The notes: generated by a model not told the origin, from the sequence alone. A stretch of 37,033 nt of DNA from Aureococcus anophagefferens (GCF_000186865.1 NW_008705584.1:248262-285294); one strand, 5' to 3'; numbered from the stretch's first letter, positions 9,912 through 18,788 are shown. Numbers and translations are program-made.

Positions 9912-11501
9912 ATGGCGATGTTCAACAATCGTCGCCGCGAACATCAGCGGTGTATCCGAGACTGCACAGAGTTGCTGGATTCTCATCCTCGGGACCAAGC
10001 AGCGCTATATTTAAAGTGTAGTGCATTCCTTCAGCAAAGCTGGGTTGATGATACCAATCTAGAGGATCAGGGAACTGCAGATCTGTTATTAGATGCGAAC
10101 ACAGTCGCTGCTATGCCCAGGTACCTGTCTTTATCATCATCACAAATCATACGGAGCACAACTTTTAGGCCGGGTACTTCTCTAAATCGCCCAGCATCCA
10201 GATCCCGATCATCATCAGAACAGAGCTTGAGGCCAGTTTCTAATTGTGGACGACCTTTGACAGGCTTTGAGCGACCAGGGACTACTTCAAGGCCAATCAC
10301 AGGCCGCGAGGGGCTCGAGGCGGCTCTCCGTACCACAAACACAGCTACTGGGCAGTCCCGACCTGTTACCTCTCTTGGACATGAGTTGAGGCTTGGAACT
10401 GCATCACTACTGGCAGAATCAAAAAACTCGTTTCTCGACATTAGCCGCTTGGATTTCTCCAGGCTCGTGCGTCGGGAATCGATGTCAAAAGTTATTTGCG
10501 ACTACTTGATCTACCACGAGCATAATCCCAGGCGCGCGCTGGAACTATGTGCAGAAGCGACCCGAGAGGCGAATTTCAAAGACTGGTGGTGGAAAGCTCG
10601 ACTTGGAAGATGCTACTATCGGCTAGGACTGTACCGTGATGCAGAAAAACAGCTTTCATCATCACTCCAAGACCAAAATATGGCTGAGACAGTTCTCGAA
10701 TTAAGTAAGGTCTATATCCGCCTTGATCAGCCGAATGCCGCTCTAGCGGTTCTTGAAAAGGCGAATAAACAGACTACTGGTGAGACGCGACTGATGCTTG
10801 GAATAGCTCGTATTCATGAAATGCTCTATGCAATAGAGCCAAGCGTCTCCAGCTATAAGATGGTGCTGGCTTTCGATGCTTCGAATGTTGAAGGCTTGTC
10901 ATCTCTTGCCGCAAATCATTTTTATTCTTATCAGCCAGAGATTAGTCTTCGATATTACCGTCGTTTGTTGCAGATGGGAGTGGTAGGTCCTGAGATCTGG
11001 AATAATGTCGGACTATGCTGCTTCTTTTCATCCCAGTTTGACCTGGCGTTGAATTGCTTCGGTCGAGCGCTCCAACTAGCTGATGATATTGCTGATATTT
11101 GGTATAATATTGGTCACATTGGTATTGGCATAGGGAACTGCGATCTTGCGTATCAATCATTCAAGGTAGCATTGTCGGTCGATGGCGAACATGCTGAGAG
11201 TCTCTGTAATCTGGGTGTGCTCGAGCTGCAGAGTCGGAATACAGAAGCTGCCCAAGCTATCTTCAACAGTGCTCAAAGTAAAGCCCCACATCTTTTCCAA
11301 CCTTTCTTTAATGGTGCGCTGCTCGCCTACAAGCTGGGAAATATCCAAGATTCGTTTTCAATGGTGCGGATGACTAGCTAGATCTGATGCTGTGTCGTCA
11401 TTTTATCTGCTCAGGTTGCAAGTGCGCTAAATTTGAATATGCACCATGCGGACTCTGCAGAACTTCAGAAGCTCCTTTTGCGTCAGATACAGGCACCCTG
11501 A
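9912..11501 (+). CDS. BBS8: BBSome subunit BBS8 (TTC8), three exons
   Basis: Exons 9912-10120, 10169-11363 and 11415-11501 encode 496 residues. BBS8 is a TPR protein of the BBSome, the coat that moves membrane cargo in cilia. The N-terminus has the family signature (RRREHQRCIRDCTELLDSHPRDQAA, here read as two pieces around residues 7-31), followed by LLDANTVAAM and, after splicing, RPGTSLNRP, a Arg-Pro-Gly-Thr/Ser-rich linker with several RPxTG/RPxTS units, then tandem TPRs from about residue 200 to the end. Intron 1 (10121-10168, 48 nt, GT-AG) is in frame and stop-free; removing it joins AAMP to RPGTSL as in other BBS8 proteins. Intron 2 (11364-11414, 51 nt) contains a stop; removing it adds a 28-residue C-terminal exon containing HADSAELQKLLLRQ, matching the usual BBS8 end. 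The plus-strand ATG at 9912 is the first plausible start; a few missing N-terminal residues are possible. Confidence 0.93.
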
Positions 11502-12578
11502 TCCCCTGAATCAGCTGAGAATCCAGAGCATTGAGAAGCTCTGCATCAACTCAAACTCAAGGCAATTGTCAGAAATCGATCTTCCTTCGGAGACGAGTCG
11601 AGGGGCAAAATGTGCTCTGGCTTGGCCGGCGATTTTGCTACGTGTTCCGTGACCATGTGGAATGACTCCAGATCGTCCATTCATGTGTAAATCACTCACA
11701 AGTCGCGCTAGTCCTCATATGGCTAATTGTTTCGCTACCAAGACCTTTTAAAACTACAACCAGTGCTGAGAATCAACTCGTTCGAGCTCTAGTTCTCAAA
11801 CAAGCTCACTGTCGCGGCGGCCGATGACACCATTAGAGACTTGACCTGAGTGGAGTCCCCTTCGAGTGTGGTAAAAAGCGGAGTGGCGCCATGGCCGATG
11901 ATTCCGGGTATGGGAGCGGATTCCGAATGGGGGTCGACGACCTGGATACATCCAGCGGCTACGCGTTCGTACTAGCGTGGATGTGTTGCTGAGTGGCCTC
12001 TCAATCCGCGCACGCGGTTGGAGTTCCGAATAGATTTTGAAGGGCATCTGCCCGCTTGCGCAAGAAAAGAAAATCGAGACTGTGCGAGGTCGTNTGCGAG
12101 GTCGGCGCCGAATACGCGGACCCAGGCTCTCTTAGTGTCCGTTAGCAGCCGGCTGTCGGCCGGTACCGCAGCATGAAGCTAACCTAGGCCACTGCTAGTC
12201 GGGCTTCCCAAGTGAGTTCCCGCCGGATTGGTACGGCAACCGAGCTATGGACGGCCCTTGCGCTGCATTTTGGCCCGGGCGAGGGCGTGCCTTGGCCCTA
12301 TTTGGGAGAGGGGGATGCGAAGTGAATTATAGAGAGAGGCGCCCTAACTTAGGGTAACAACAAACGTGGGTCCGTTCACGTTCGACCCCCCCAAGTGGTC
12401 CGTCAAGAAGAAAGTTAATTCGCGCTTCGGCGTGGGTGGTCATGTACTCTTGAAGTTGTGAGCACAATGCTACCCAAACGGCGAATTTTTGTTCCATTCA
12501 GATCAGGTGAACCATAGCACTGGGGTTATAGGCTAGGTTAAGGAGGAGGAGGATACGGGGGGATCCATATCCTAGGGG
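11502..12578. other. Gene-free stretch between BBS8 and the hypothetical gene
   Basis: No convincing gene. One ambiguous base lies at 12093, in the middle of a short direct repeat (TGCGAGGTCG), probably a sequencing or assembly uncertainty. An A/G-rich tract (GGAGGAGGAGG) lies just upstream of the next frame near 12540. Confidence 0.4.
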
Positions 12579-13582
12579 ATGACGCTGGGGGAATTGGGTT
12601 ATCTGCTCCCTGCAGATGAAGAACATCTCCAGGCTCTTGCACTGGAGTTGGGTCTTGAACCTGTTAAAGCGAAGTCTTGCAGACGTCCGAAGCTTCCGTC
12701 TTTGTGTCTGAAATACGATGCTGATGCGCGGATTCTATCACTAGCTACGCATTGGGTTGATTTGCCATTTGAACAACTGCAGTCGCTTGTGAAATCTTCT
12801 GCTGTTGGTTCTAGACGTACGCCTCCGGCCTCACCCTCGGGGAACAAACACCAGCCAAAGAAGGCGAAGCCATCTTCTGTGGATGTCCTCTACTCCCCCA
12901 CGAAAACAGTCGCTGAGTTTTGGGCCCCCGGGCCCCGTGATGCCGCCCCCCGACCTCCCTCGCGCGGCCCGCCGCGCGAAGCTCGCCATTCAGCTTAGCA
13001 CCATTCGACCACGTCCTCGCCGTCGACAGCGAAGAAAAATTCCGTCAAGTAGTGGAGCGCAACTTAAACACCAAATTTCAAAAAATGGATCTTATTGCGA
13101 CTCCAAACAAGGCCATAAGAAAGCTGGTAGAGAGACATGCAACATTGTGCCTGTGCTGCAGGCCGGCGTCATGCGCGTCGGGCGACATCAAGTACAAGGA
13201 CGTCGTCAACATGATCAAAAACGCGGCTGCTCTAACAGTGGAACTGTCCAAGAATCGAAAGGTAACATTTTTTATGGAGTATGTGGCAAATGAAATTTTC
13301 CTCACAACGTTCCAGCGGTATTTCCCAGACGCCAGCATTGTGGTTCTTAAAAAAACAGGGAAGGAAAAACGCCGACGTCTGTATATGGCCTTGGGATTTT
13401 CGCTTCAATCGCTACAGGCCGAAGTCGACAAGAGGACACAAAAAGCGCAGGGGGAATTGGGTCATCTGCCATTCACCTTCACAATTGAGACGAGGCCGAC
13501 TGAAGTTTTAGGGTCCCTGACCCCGAGTTCCTATTGCGAACTACTCCCGTTTCTCCCCCAGAACCGCTCTAGTTTGTTCTAG
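12579..13582 (+). CDS. Hypothetical protein, probably two exons
   Basis: Two protein-like frames follow one another. The first (12579 to about 12931) reads MTLGELGYLLPADEEHLQAL and then a basic Pro/Ser-rich linker. The second (about 12994-13582) contains LAPFDHVLAVDSEEKF, NTKFQKMDLIATPNKAIRK and a Lys/Arg-rich block KKTGKEKRRRLYMALGF, ending FLPQNRSSLF. A candidate intron 12932-12993 with a GC donor and CAG acceptor would join them in frame (AEFWAPG to LAPFDHVL). A Cys cluster (CLCCRPASC, residues ~70 into part 2) could bind metal. I do not recognise a family; it could be a host gene or a domesticated mobile-element protein. The stop at 13580-13582 coincides with the start of a dispersed repeat, so the last ~15 residues may be repeat-derived and the true C-terminus lost. 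Confidence 0.45.
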
Positions 13583-13779
13583 TAGGCCCCGAGGCTCCGC
13601 GGCCGCCGCCGGCGGCAGAACCCCGCCCAGAACCCCCCCCCTGCGCTGGAGGGGGCCCCAAGGGACCCGAAACGCCCCCGATAATTTTGGGTCGGCAGCC
13701 GTGCGGCAGCCGGGGGCTTTACTCAGGCGCCGGGGGGCCGGGCGGGGCCCAAACTAGAGCGCGTCGAGTTTCCCGCGGG
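13581..13779 (+). repeat. G/C-rich dispersed repeat, copy 2 (inverted relative to copy 1)
   Basis: It begins TAGTAGGCCCC and ends near CGTCGAGTTTCCCGCGGGC, and matches the reverse complement of 574-768 block by block, including GGGACCCGAAACGCCCCC and GGGGGCTTTACTCAGGCGCC. It carries an extra ~14-bp partial duplication (GGCAGCCGTGCGGCAGCC) not seen in copy 1. It sits directly against the stop codon of the hypothetical gene. Confidence 0.7.
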
Positions 13780-13977
13780 CTATTTTGAACAACTTAGGGC
13801 CGTGTGGAGGAGGAGGGGGGGAGTAGCACGTCTTTAGCGTTACTTGTGCCCAAGTCGCCTCCCTGGGCCCTGGGTGCTACTTAGGTGCGCTACTTGTACA
13901 CCGGCGCCTTGGCTTTCCGAACATGCGTCCTAAAGAAGCGGCTGGCCTTCGGGTGGTCACATCGCATATGATTGCCC

Positions 13978-15253
13978 CTACTCGGAACCAGGGCCGAGCT
14001 GCGAATCCGAAGGGTCAAGAACACTTTCGAGAGAGTCAAGTGAGTCACCAAGACCAAGAACCATCTCCTTCGCAGCCTGCTCACGAGCAATTTTCTCGGC
14101 TTCGACTCGAGCCTGCATGACAAACACTCGACAAGGGTAATGTATTATACTCTCGGGCGCTGGCCGATGCGTGATATTTTGCGGCTGTCTCCTCTGCGAG
14201 AGAAAATACCTGCGTTGGACGCAGCTCAGGCGAAATCGGAGATGGTGAAATTAGAGAGATAATAAACGCTTGGGAAATTACGCGATTCGGGTCACGAAGC
14301 ATATCTCCGGGTTCAGGTTCAAGGGTCTTGGTTGAGAGCGCAATACGACCTGCTGCCTTGTCATGGTCTATGACCATGCACTTAATGGCCATGCCACATG
14401 CAAGCGTTGCATCCAGGTCTTCGACGCGATCGTATGAGATCTGCGAGATGTGGAGAAGGCCGGACATCCCCATGATTTCGACGAAGGCGCCGTACGGTTT
14501 AACGGCAGTTACAGTACCATCGTACACGTCTCCGCGCTTGATCGAGGCCATCGAGTGTTCAATTACTGCACGGCGATTACTGACGACAAGCTTGTTGGCT
14601 TCCTGGTTCACTTCGAGGAACTTTAGTGGGATCTTTTTACCAATCATAGCCTCGGAGGCACCACCACTGCCCATGATGTGGGAGCCAGGAAGAAAGGCGC
14701 GAAGCCCCTCGACAAGAACAATTGCCCCTCCGCGATTCACCTGGACGATCTCTGCCTCAAAGACAGGGTCTTCTGCATACCACTCTGAGAGTGTTTCCCA
14801 TGCCTTGGCATACATGATCTTCTTGATAGAAACGGTCACTTGCCCGTCATCACGGGAATCCGATACGATCTGAAACTCATACTGTTCACCAACATCTACA
14901 AAGGTTGCGATCGTTTCGCCATCGCCCAATGGTGCAATCGTTGCCTCACGCAGCGGCAATACGGCCGCTGTCTTCGCACCGACCTCCACCATGGCCTTCT
15001 GTGGACCATCATATTGCACAACCGTGCCAGTCAAGATGTCGCCGTTCTTGAAAGAGTATTCTTGTGCTGTCACCAATGCCCCAAATTCAGCGTAACTCAT
15101 GTCTGTCTTGGATTGGTCCACGCTATTATATCGCCCCATATATTTGGACTTGTACTTGTCGAATCGTGTGTACTCCTCATTCTTGCTGTCAAGTGTCACC
15201 GGAGTTAAAACCCGATATTTGGTCTCCCAATTTTCCACACCTGCCTCGGTCAT
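13978..15253 (-). CDS. rps1: Plastid-type 30S ribosomal protein S1, three exons
   Basis: Exons (minus) 15253-14282, 14209-14171 and 14112-13978 encode 381 residues. Three S1 RNA-binding domains lie at about residues 69-145, 163-230 and 241-311, with signatures VGAKTAAVLPLREA, NRGGAIVLVEGLRAFLPGSH and VKPYGAFVEIMGMSGLLHIS, then STKTLEPEPGDML. This three-domain type with EGLRAFLPGSH and LEPEPG is the cyanobacterial/plastid form; it helps recruit mRNA to the plastid small subunit. Intron 1 (14210-14281, 72 nt, GT-AG) is in frame and stop-free; removing it gives RDPNRVFSLAEETAAKY, matching the family. Intron 2 (14113-14170, 58 nt) needs a GC donor to reach the coiled, acidic C-terminus (EAEKIAREQAAKEM...GPGSE). 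The frame begins MTEAGVENWETKY with no obvious transit peptide, so an upstream exon is likely missing from this model. Confidence 0.88.
14113..14170 (-). other. GC-AG intron in plastid S1 gene
   Basis: Exon text AAATATCAC is followed by GCATCGGCC and the intron ends CATGCAG before GCTCGAGTC. The only GT donor nearby (GAGAGTATAAT) would put the last exon in a basic frame without family resemblance. The GC donor keeps phase 0 and yields a helical, acidic tail ending in a stop. Length 58 nt. Confidence 0.7.
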
Positions 15254-15763
15254 GTCTGCGTTAGCCTAAGATGATGCAGAACATGCAGCTATTTTTCTTG
15301 ATACTATCACGCTGAGGTGCGCCGCGTCCACGGTAGCTGCCGCGGGTGGTCTTGCATAATACCTATATCCAATGATCGTGCAACACGCGAAGTGCTCTGG
15401 CGCAGAACGTTACATGCGTCCGTGCTTGCTGGTGGGGCGGAGAGCCACGACCCCGAGGGTCATCGAGGCAAGAGCCAATCCCGAGACGCTCATCATAGTG
15501 TGACGCTGGTGCTTCAATCGCCTTTTCGGTCACTGTTTTTCAACGCTACTTAAGTAAGCCTAGTGAAATTCCTGCATCCATTCCGGTGTTTACGCTCTAC
15601 GTCGGGCCACACGGGTTCGGAAGCTGCTGTGAGCCGCTGATGCTGTACCTTTGCCGTGTTCGTTCGTGTCGTGGAGTCGCTTCTTGCCTCAGGCTCGTTA
15701 TCGTAGGAGGTGGCACACTGGGTGTTACCCTAGTGGGGCTAGCCTAGGGGTCCCTGCTTGTTG
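15254..15763. other. Intergenic stretch upstream of the S1 gene
   Basis: No complete gene is seen. The missing transit-peptide exon of the S1 gene probably lies here; an AG acceptor (GCTAACGCAG) sits just upstream of the ATG at 15253, but no donor exon can be chosen with confidence. The right end (15702-15752) belongs to an inverted repeat pair with 19472-19528. Confidence 0.4.
15702..15752 (+). repeat. Dispersed repeat, inverted partner of 19472-19528
   Basis: It reads CGTAGGAGGTGGCACACTG, then GTGTTACCCTAGTGGGGC and TAGCCTAGGGGTC. The same text in reverse complement occurs at 19472-19528 with a few substitutions and a 6-bp insertion (ACTAGT). The Mutator-like element at 15774-17440 starts just beyond this copy. 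Confidence 0.75.
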
Positions 15764-16189
15764 GCGCTCAGGCACTATAATATGTTTCAGGTTTGGCGCG
15801 GATGGTTTTCAGGTTTAGGCCCGGGAATGATGTTTCTAGGTTTAAGGATCTCCGCTCGTGCTCTTTTGGGTTTAAGAAGTCGTTGCTCGCTTTGAATCGC
15901 TCGGCCGCCGGCAGCTCATGGACGACGACGCACCGCTGCCCGCCTTGTCGCCCCTGCCGCGCCGCCCCTTCGGGGAGCGCAACGCGGGGGCCGTCGCCTC
16001 GCCCGGGGCGACGCAGGACTACGACGAGCGCGCGCAGCGCCGCATCATGCCCGACGACCCGGGCTTCGTCGGGCGGGGCGCGCTTGCCGCGGCGCGCGAG
16101 CGCCGCGAGGCGCAGCCGCGCGAGACGGAGCAGCCCCCGGAGCAGCCCCAGTGCGAGCAGAGTCCAAAAAAAAAGCCCGCTCGGGGCCC

Positions 16190-16274
16190 CCGTCGTCCGT
16201 CGTCCGTCGTCCGTCGTCCGTCGTCCGTCGTCCGTCGTCCGTCGTCCGTCGTCCGTCGTCCGTCGTCCGTCGTC
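16190..16274. repeat. CCGTCGT heptamer minisatellite (about 12 copies)
   Basis: A near-perfect tandem array of the 7-mer CCGTCGT. Because 7 is not a multiple of 3, all three plus frames read the same heptapeptide RRPSSVV and the minus frames read DDGRRTT, with no stop in any of the six frames. It lies within the Mutator-like element. Confidence 0.95.
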
Positions 16275-16326
16275 AGGCCGTCAGGCGACGGCCCGCGCGC
16301 TTTTTGGAATATGAACAGAGAAGGGA

Positions 16327-16353
16327 AGGTGGGGGTTCGAATCCCCGCTGTCC
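16327..16353 (+). other. tRNA T-arm-like sequence
   Basis: GGGGGTTCGAATCCCCGC followed by TGTCCCA looks like the T-arm and 3' acceptor strand of a tRNA and contains a perfect RNA polymerase III B box (GGTTCGAATCC). The 70 bases upstream contain no matching acceptor 5' strand, D-arm or anticodon arm, so this is not a complete tRNA gene. It could be a tRNA-derived SINE fragment or a processed tRNA 3' end captured by the element. Confidence 0.5.
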
Positions 16354-17023
16354 CACGCAGGCGCGCGGGCGAGGAGGGCGCGCGCGTGCAGCAGCGCGCG
16401 GACGAGGAGGCCGTCCAGGCCATCATGGACGACTTCGCCGAGTTCGACGACTTCGAGTTCGAGCAGCAGGAGGAGGAGGTGCGCACGGTCGAGCAGCCGC
16501 CGCTGGAGCGGCCGCGCCGGCCGCGCGCGGTCCAGGACCGCTCGACGCCATGGAAAGCCGCGTTCAAGTGGGTGAATGGCGTCTGTCTGGGAGACAATCC
16601 GCTTCTGACGTTGGACGAGGCGAAGGCGTCGCTCTGCCGTGATGGTTCTACCTGGACGAAGGGCGGCCACGACACGCGCAAGACTGGCACGTGCAACTAT
16701 TGGGAGGAGTGGCGCTGCTGTTGGAAGGCGAAGCTCGGCTGCAAATGCGTCATCAAAGTCGAGAATCGCCCAGTGTCCGTGTGTTTTTCGTGTGTCGCGG
16801 CGCCGACGCTCGCGGCGCCGACGCTCGCGGCGCCGACCTTCGACCTTCGACCTTCGCGCCCCGCAGGTACAGCATGAACGACAACTGCGACGCGGCGTTT
16901 AATGCTGTCGACGAGGTGCTCCAGGTTGAATCGCCCGGGAATTGCAGCGTCCACATGCTGCGCAACATCAAGGCGAAACACAAAAAATTTTCCACGCCTG
17001 AGAATTATGAGCTCTTTTACGAG

Positions 17024-17281
17024 TGCAATCCTGCAATCCTGCAACTTGAATTCTGCAATCCTGCAATCCTGCAACTTGAATCCTGCAATCCTGCAATCCT
17101 GCAATTCTGAACTTGAATCCTGCAACCCTGCAATCCTGCAATCCTGCAATCCTGCAACTTGAATTCTGCAATCCTGCAATCCTGCAATTCTGAACTTGAA
17201 TCCTGCAACCCTGCAATCCTGCAATCCTGCAATCCTGCAACTTGAATTCTGCAATCCTGCAATCCTGCGATCCTGCAATTC
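17024..17281. repeat. TGCAATCC minisatellite with higher-order structure
   Basis: Repeats of the 8-mer TGCAATCC are punctuated by variants (TGCAACTTGAATTC, TGCAATTCTGAACTTGAATCC) that themselves recur, giving a higher-order unit of roughly 90 bp repeated about twice. It occupies the 3' part of the Mutator-like element. Confidence 0.95.
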
Positions 17282-17609
17282 TATCCGCCGCCCGTCGCAC
17301 CAGGTCCTTTTTCTTTTCCGATTTTTCCGATTTTTTTCTAAACCTAAAAGCACGACACGTAATTTTCTTAAACCTAGAAACATGATTCCCGGGCCTAAAC
17401 CTGAAAAGCATCCGCTCCAAACCTAAAACAATAGGCATCCGCGCTCAGGCTGCTAAACATCGTCGCCAGCTTCGTCTTCGGCGCCTCTGCGGCAGCCATC
17501 CTGGGCAGCGGTGGCGCCGCTAGGGCTGCCGGTCGCGCCTCTCTGGGGCGCGCCGGCGCACCCGGGGGCGCCGCGCTGCCTGAGGGCATTGTGAAACACC
17601 GAATGCGCT

Positions 17610-17765
17610 GATGTTCCGGCCCTGATGTTCCGGTAGAGGTCTCGCGGATGTTCCGGCTTCCGGCTCTCCCGGGCCCCTCGGTCGCGTGTTCCGGTTCGCG
17701 TCCTCCGGTCGTGTTCCGGCGTGTTCCGGCGTGTTCCGGTGTTCCGGTAGATTTCCGGTCGGATT
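17610..17765. repeat. GTTCCGG-rich array, part 1
   Basis: The heptamer GTTCCGG (often TGTTCCGG or GTGTTCCGG) occurs about nine times in ~155 bp at irregular spacing, including three near-consecutive GTGTTCCGGC units around 17706-17740. A second cluster lies at 18243-18405. Confidence 0.8.
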
Positions 17766-17982
17766 TGTCTTCTCAACTGCCCGTTCACGGCACGCTTAGT
17801 GCGCGTCATGAGACAGGGACTTCAGACCTGGGCGTCAGGCCCCTGGGGGCTGGGCATCAGGCCAGGCAAATTACGCACGGCGCCCTACCTAGGGCACAAA
17901 AACCAAATTACCCTGAGGCGAGGCACAGGTCGTCGTCAGTGCACAACAGGTGCGCCAAATTTATCTAGAGTAGTAGCAGCAT

Positions 17983-17984
17983 CG

Positions 17985-18074
<90 letters not shown>
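17983..18074. repeat. (CCG)n-(ACG)n microsatellite
   Basis: About 57 bp of (CGC/CCG)n run directly into about 33 bp of (ACG)n and then CGCGCGCG. In minus orientation it forms the simple-sequence tail of repeat copy A (18075-18230). Confidence 0.95.
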
Positions 18075-18078
<4 letters not shown>

Positions 18079-18230
18079 CGTGGGTATTCGAACCTACACC
18101 GGACAGAAAACAGCACAGGGGAGGTCAATATCGTTCGATGTGTCAAACTGTAACGGCAATATATACGGGGCTGCCAAAATCGAATCGGGACGCGCACACC
18201 GCAGCCGCAGAGATCGAATCCGACAGCACG
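18075..18230 (-). repeat. B-box repeat with trinucleotide tail, copy A
   Basis: Read on the minus strand, this body shares an ordered series of blocks with 18801-18960: TCGATC[T/G]CTGCG[G/A]CTGCGG, then TTTTGG, CCCCG, ATGCCGT or TTGCCGT with ACAG, CACCTGT or CCCCTGT, then GGTTCGAA and CGCGCGCG followed by trinucleotide repeats. GGTTCGAA matches a polymerase III B box, so a tRNA-derived SINE is possible, but no convincing A box was found. Divergence between copies is high. Confidence 0.5.
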
Positions 18231-18242
18231 AACTCCTCAGAC

Positions 18243-18405
18243 ATGTTCCGGCGCGCGCCGCGCGCGTGCGCCGGCAGAAGGCTGTGTTCCGGAGCGCGCG
18301 ACTCCCGGCGCGTTCCGGCCGTTCCGGCGTACCGGTGCAGCCCCCAGACGCTGTTCCGGCGACGCCTGCCCTCGAAATTTAGCGGAACATGGTTCCGGAA
18401 CATGA
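18243..18405. repeat. GTTCCGG-rich array, part 2
   Basis: About seven GTTCCGG heptamers in ~160 bp, ending in the near-palindrome ATGGTTCCGGAACATG (about 18389-18404). Together with part 1 it brackets repeat copy A. Confidence 0.75.
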
Positions 18406-18729
18406 AACCTCAACTTCGCATGTTTCCCGCCGTCGTCGGCGCCCCTTTATTGGCGATCCTTTAAGTTCGGCGCGAGCCCGTACTTCCCGAACTGGGGTGC
18501 CCCTTCAAACTCGGTCATCTTCCCCGCGCGCGCAGCTCCTGAAAAAATCCGGTGTTTCACAGTGCCTGAGGGCTGCGGTGTGCTGTCCGCCGCAGCCCCG
18601 AGTGAACTCGGGCTTTGGGGTCTGGGGTGGTAAAATTTAAACCAAACCGACTGGGGCGTACTCGGGGGGGCTCCTCGGGTGACTTCCCCTGGGTCCCGGG
18701 CTAGTTCCTGGCACCTACTTTCTGTGCCA

Positions 18730-18751
18730 GTCGGTCGGTCGGTCGGTCGGT

Positions 18752-18788
<37 letters not shown>

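Larger units (their letters stand above)
15918..17024 (+). pseudogene. MULE transposase remnant
   Basis: Coding-like blocks in order: 15918-16180 (acidic, Pro/Arg-rich; MDDDAPLPALSPLPRRPFG), 16360-16760 (AVQAIMDDFAEFDDFEFEQQ, then PWKAAFKWVNGVCLGDNPLL and GTCNYWEEWRCCWKAKLGCK, a Cys/Trp motif like the DNA-binding N-terminus of MULE or FLYWCH proteins) and 16864-17024 (MNDNCDAAFNAVDEV, CSVHMLRNIKAKHKKF). Short introns may separate them: the acceptors CACGCAG before GCGCGCGGG (16360) and CCCGCAG before GTACAGC (16866) are plausible. The last block runs straight into an 8-bp minisatellite where the rest of the transposase should be, and the central DDE region is absent. I read it as an internally deleted, non-functional copy. 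Confidence 0.6.
15774..17440 (+). mobile_element. Decayed Mutator-like element (MULE) with TIRs and a 10-bp direct flank
   Basis: The left terminal inverted repeat (about 15782-15845) and the right one (about 17361-17432, inverted) share GGTTTGG[C/A]GCGGATG, TTTTCAGGTTTAGGCCCGGG and ATGTTTCTAGGTTTAAG. The 10-mer GCGCTCAGGC lies directly outside on both sides in direct orientation (15764-15773 and 17441-17450), consistent with a 9-11-bp Mutator target duplication. Inside are transposase remnants: an acidic N-terminal region, a Trp/Cys-rich segment, and a segment reading MNDNCDAAFNAVDEV then CSVHMLRNIKAKHKKF, which resembles the part of MULE transposases after the second catalytic Asp. The core is missing and two minisatellites and a tRNA-arm-like piece interrupt it, so it is not autonomous. 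The outermost ~20 bp of the two ends match poorly. Confidence 0.75.

Noticed and set aside
13890..14123. Alternative C-terminus for S1 via a GT donor (LESKPRKLLVSRLRRR frame)
   Set aside because: It uses a normal GT site but gives a very basic tail with no family resemblance; the GC-donor version gives an acidic helical tail with a stop and phase 0.
16160..16280. CRISPR-like array
   Set aside because: The repeats are directly adjacent with no spacers, and the genome is eukaryotic.
16019..16696. 225-codon minus frame over the heptamer minisatellite
   Set aside because: It is kept open by the stop-free repeat and by high G/C content; the plus strand carries the transposase-like blocks.
16697..17438. 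Long minus frames reading CRIAGLQD repeats
   Set aside because: These are translations of the TGCAATCC minisatellite, not proteins.
17799..18464. 221-codon plus frame with long Pro and Thr runs
   Set aside because: The frame exists because the CCG/ACG microsatellite has no stops; flanking residues show no conserved motif.
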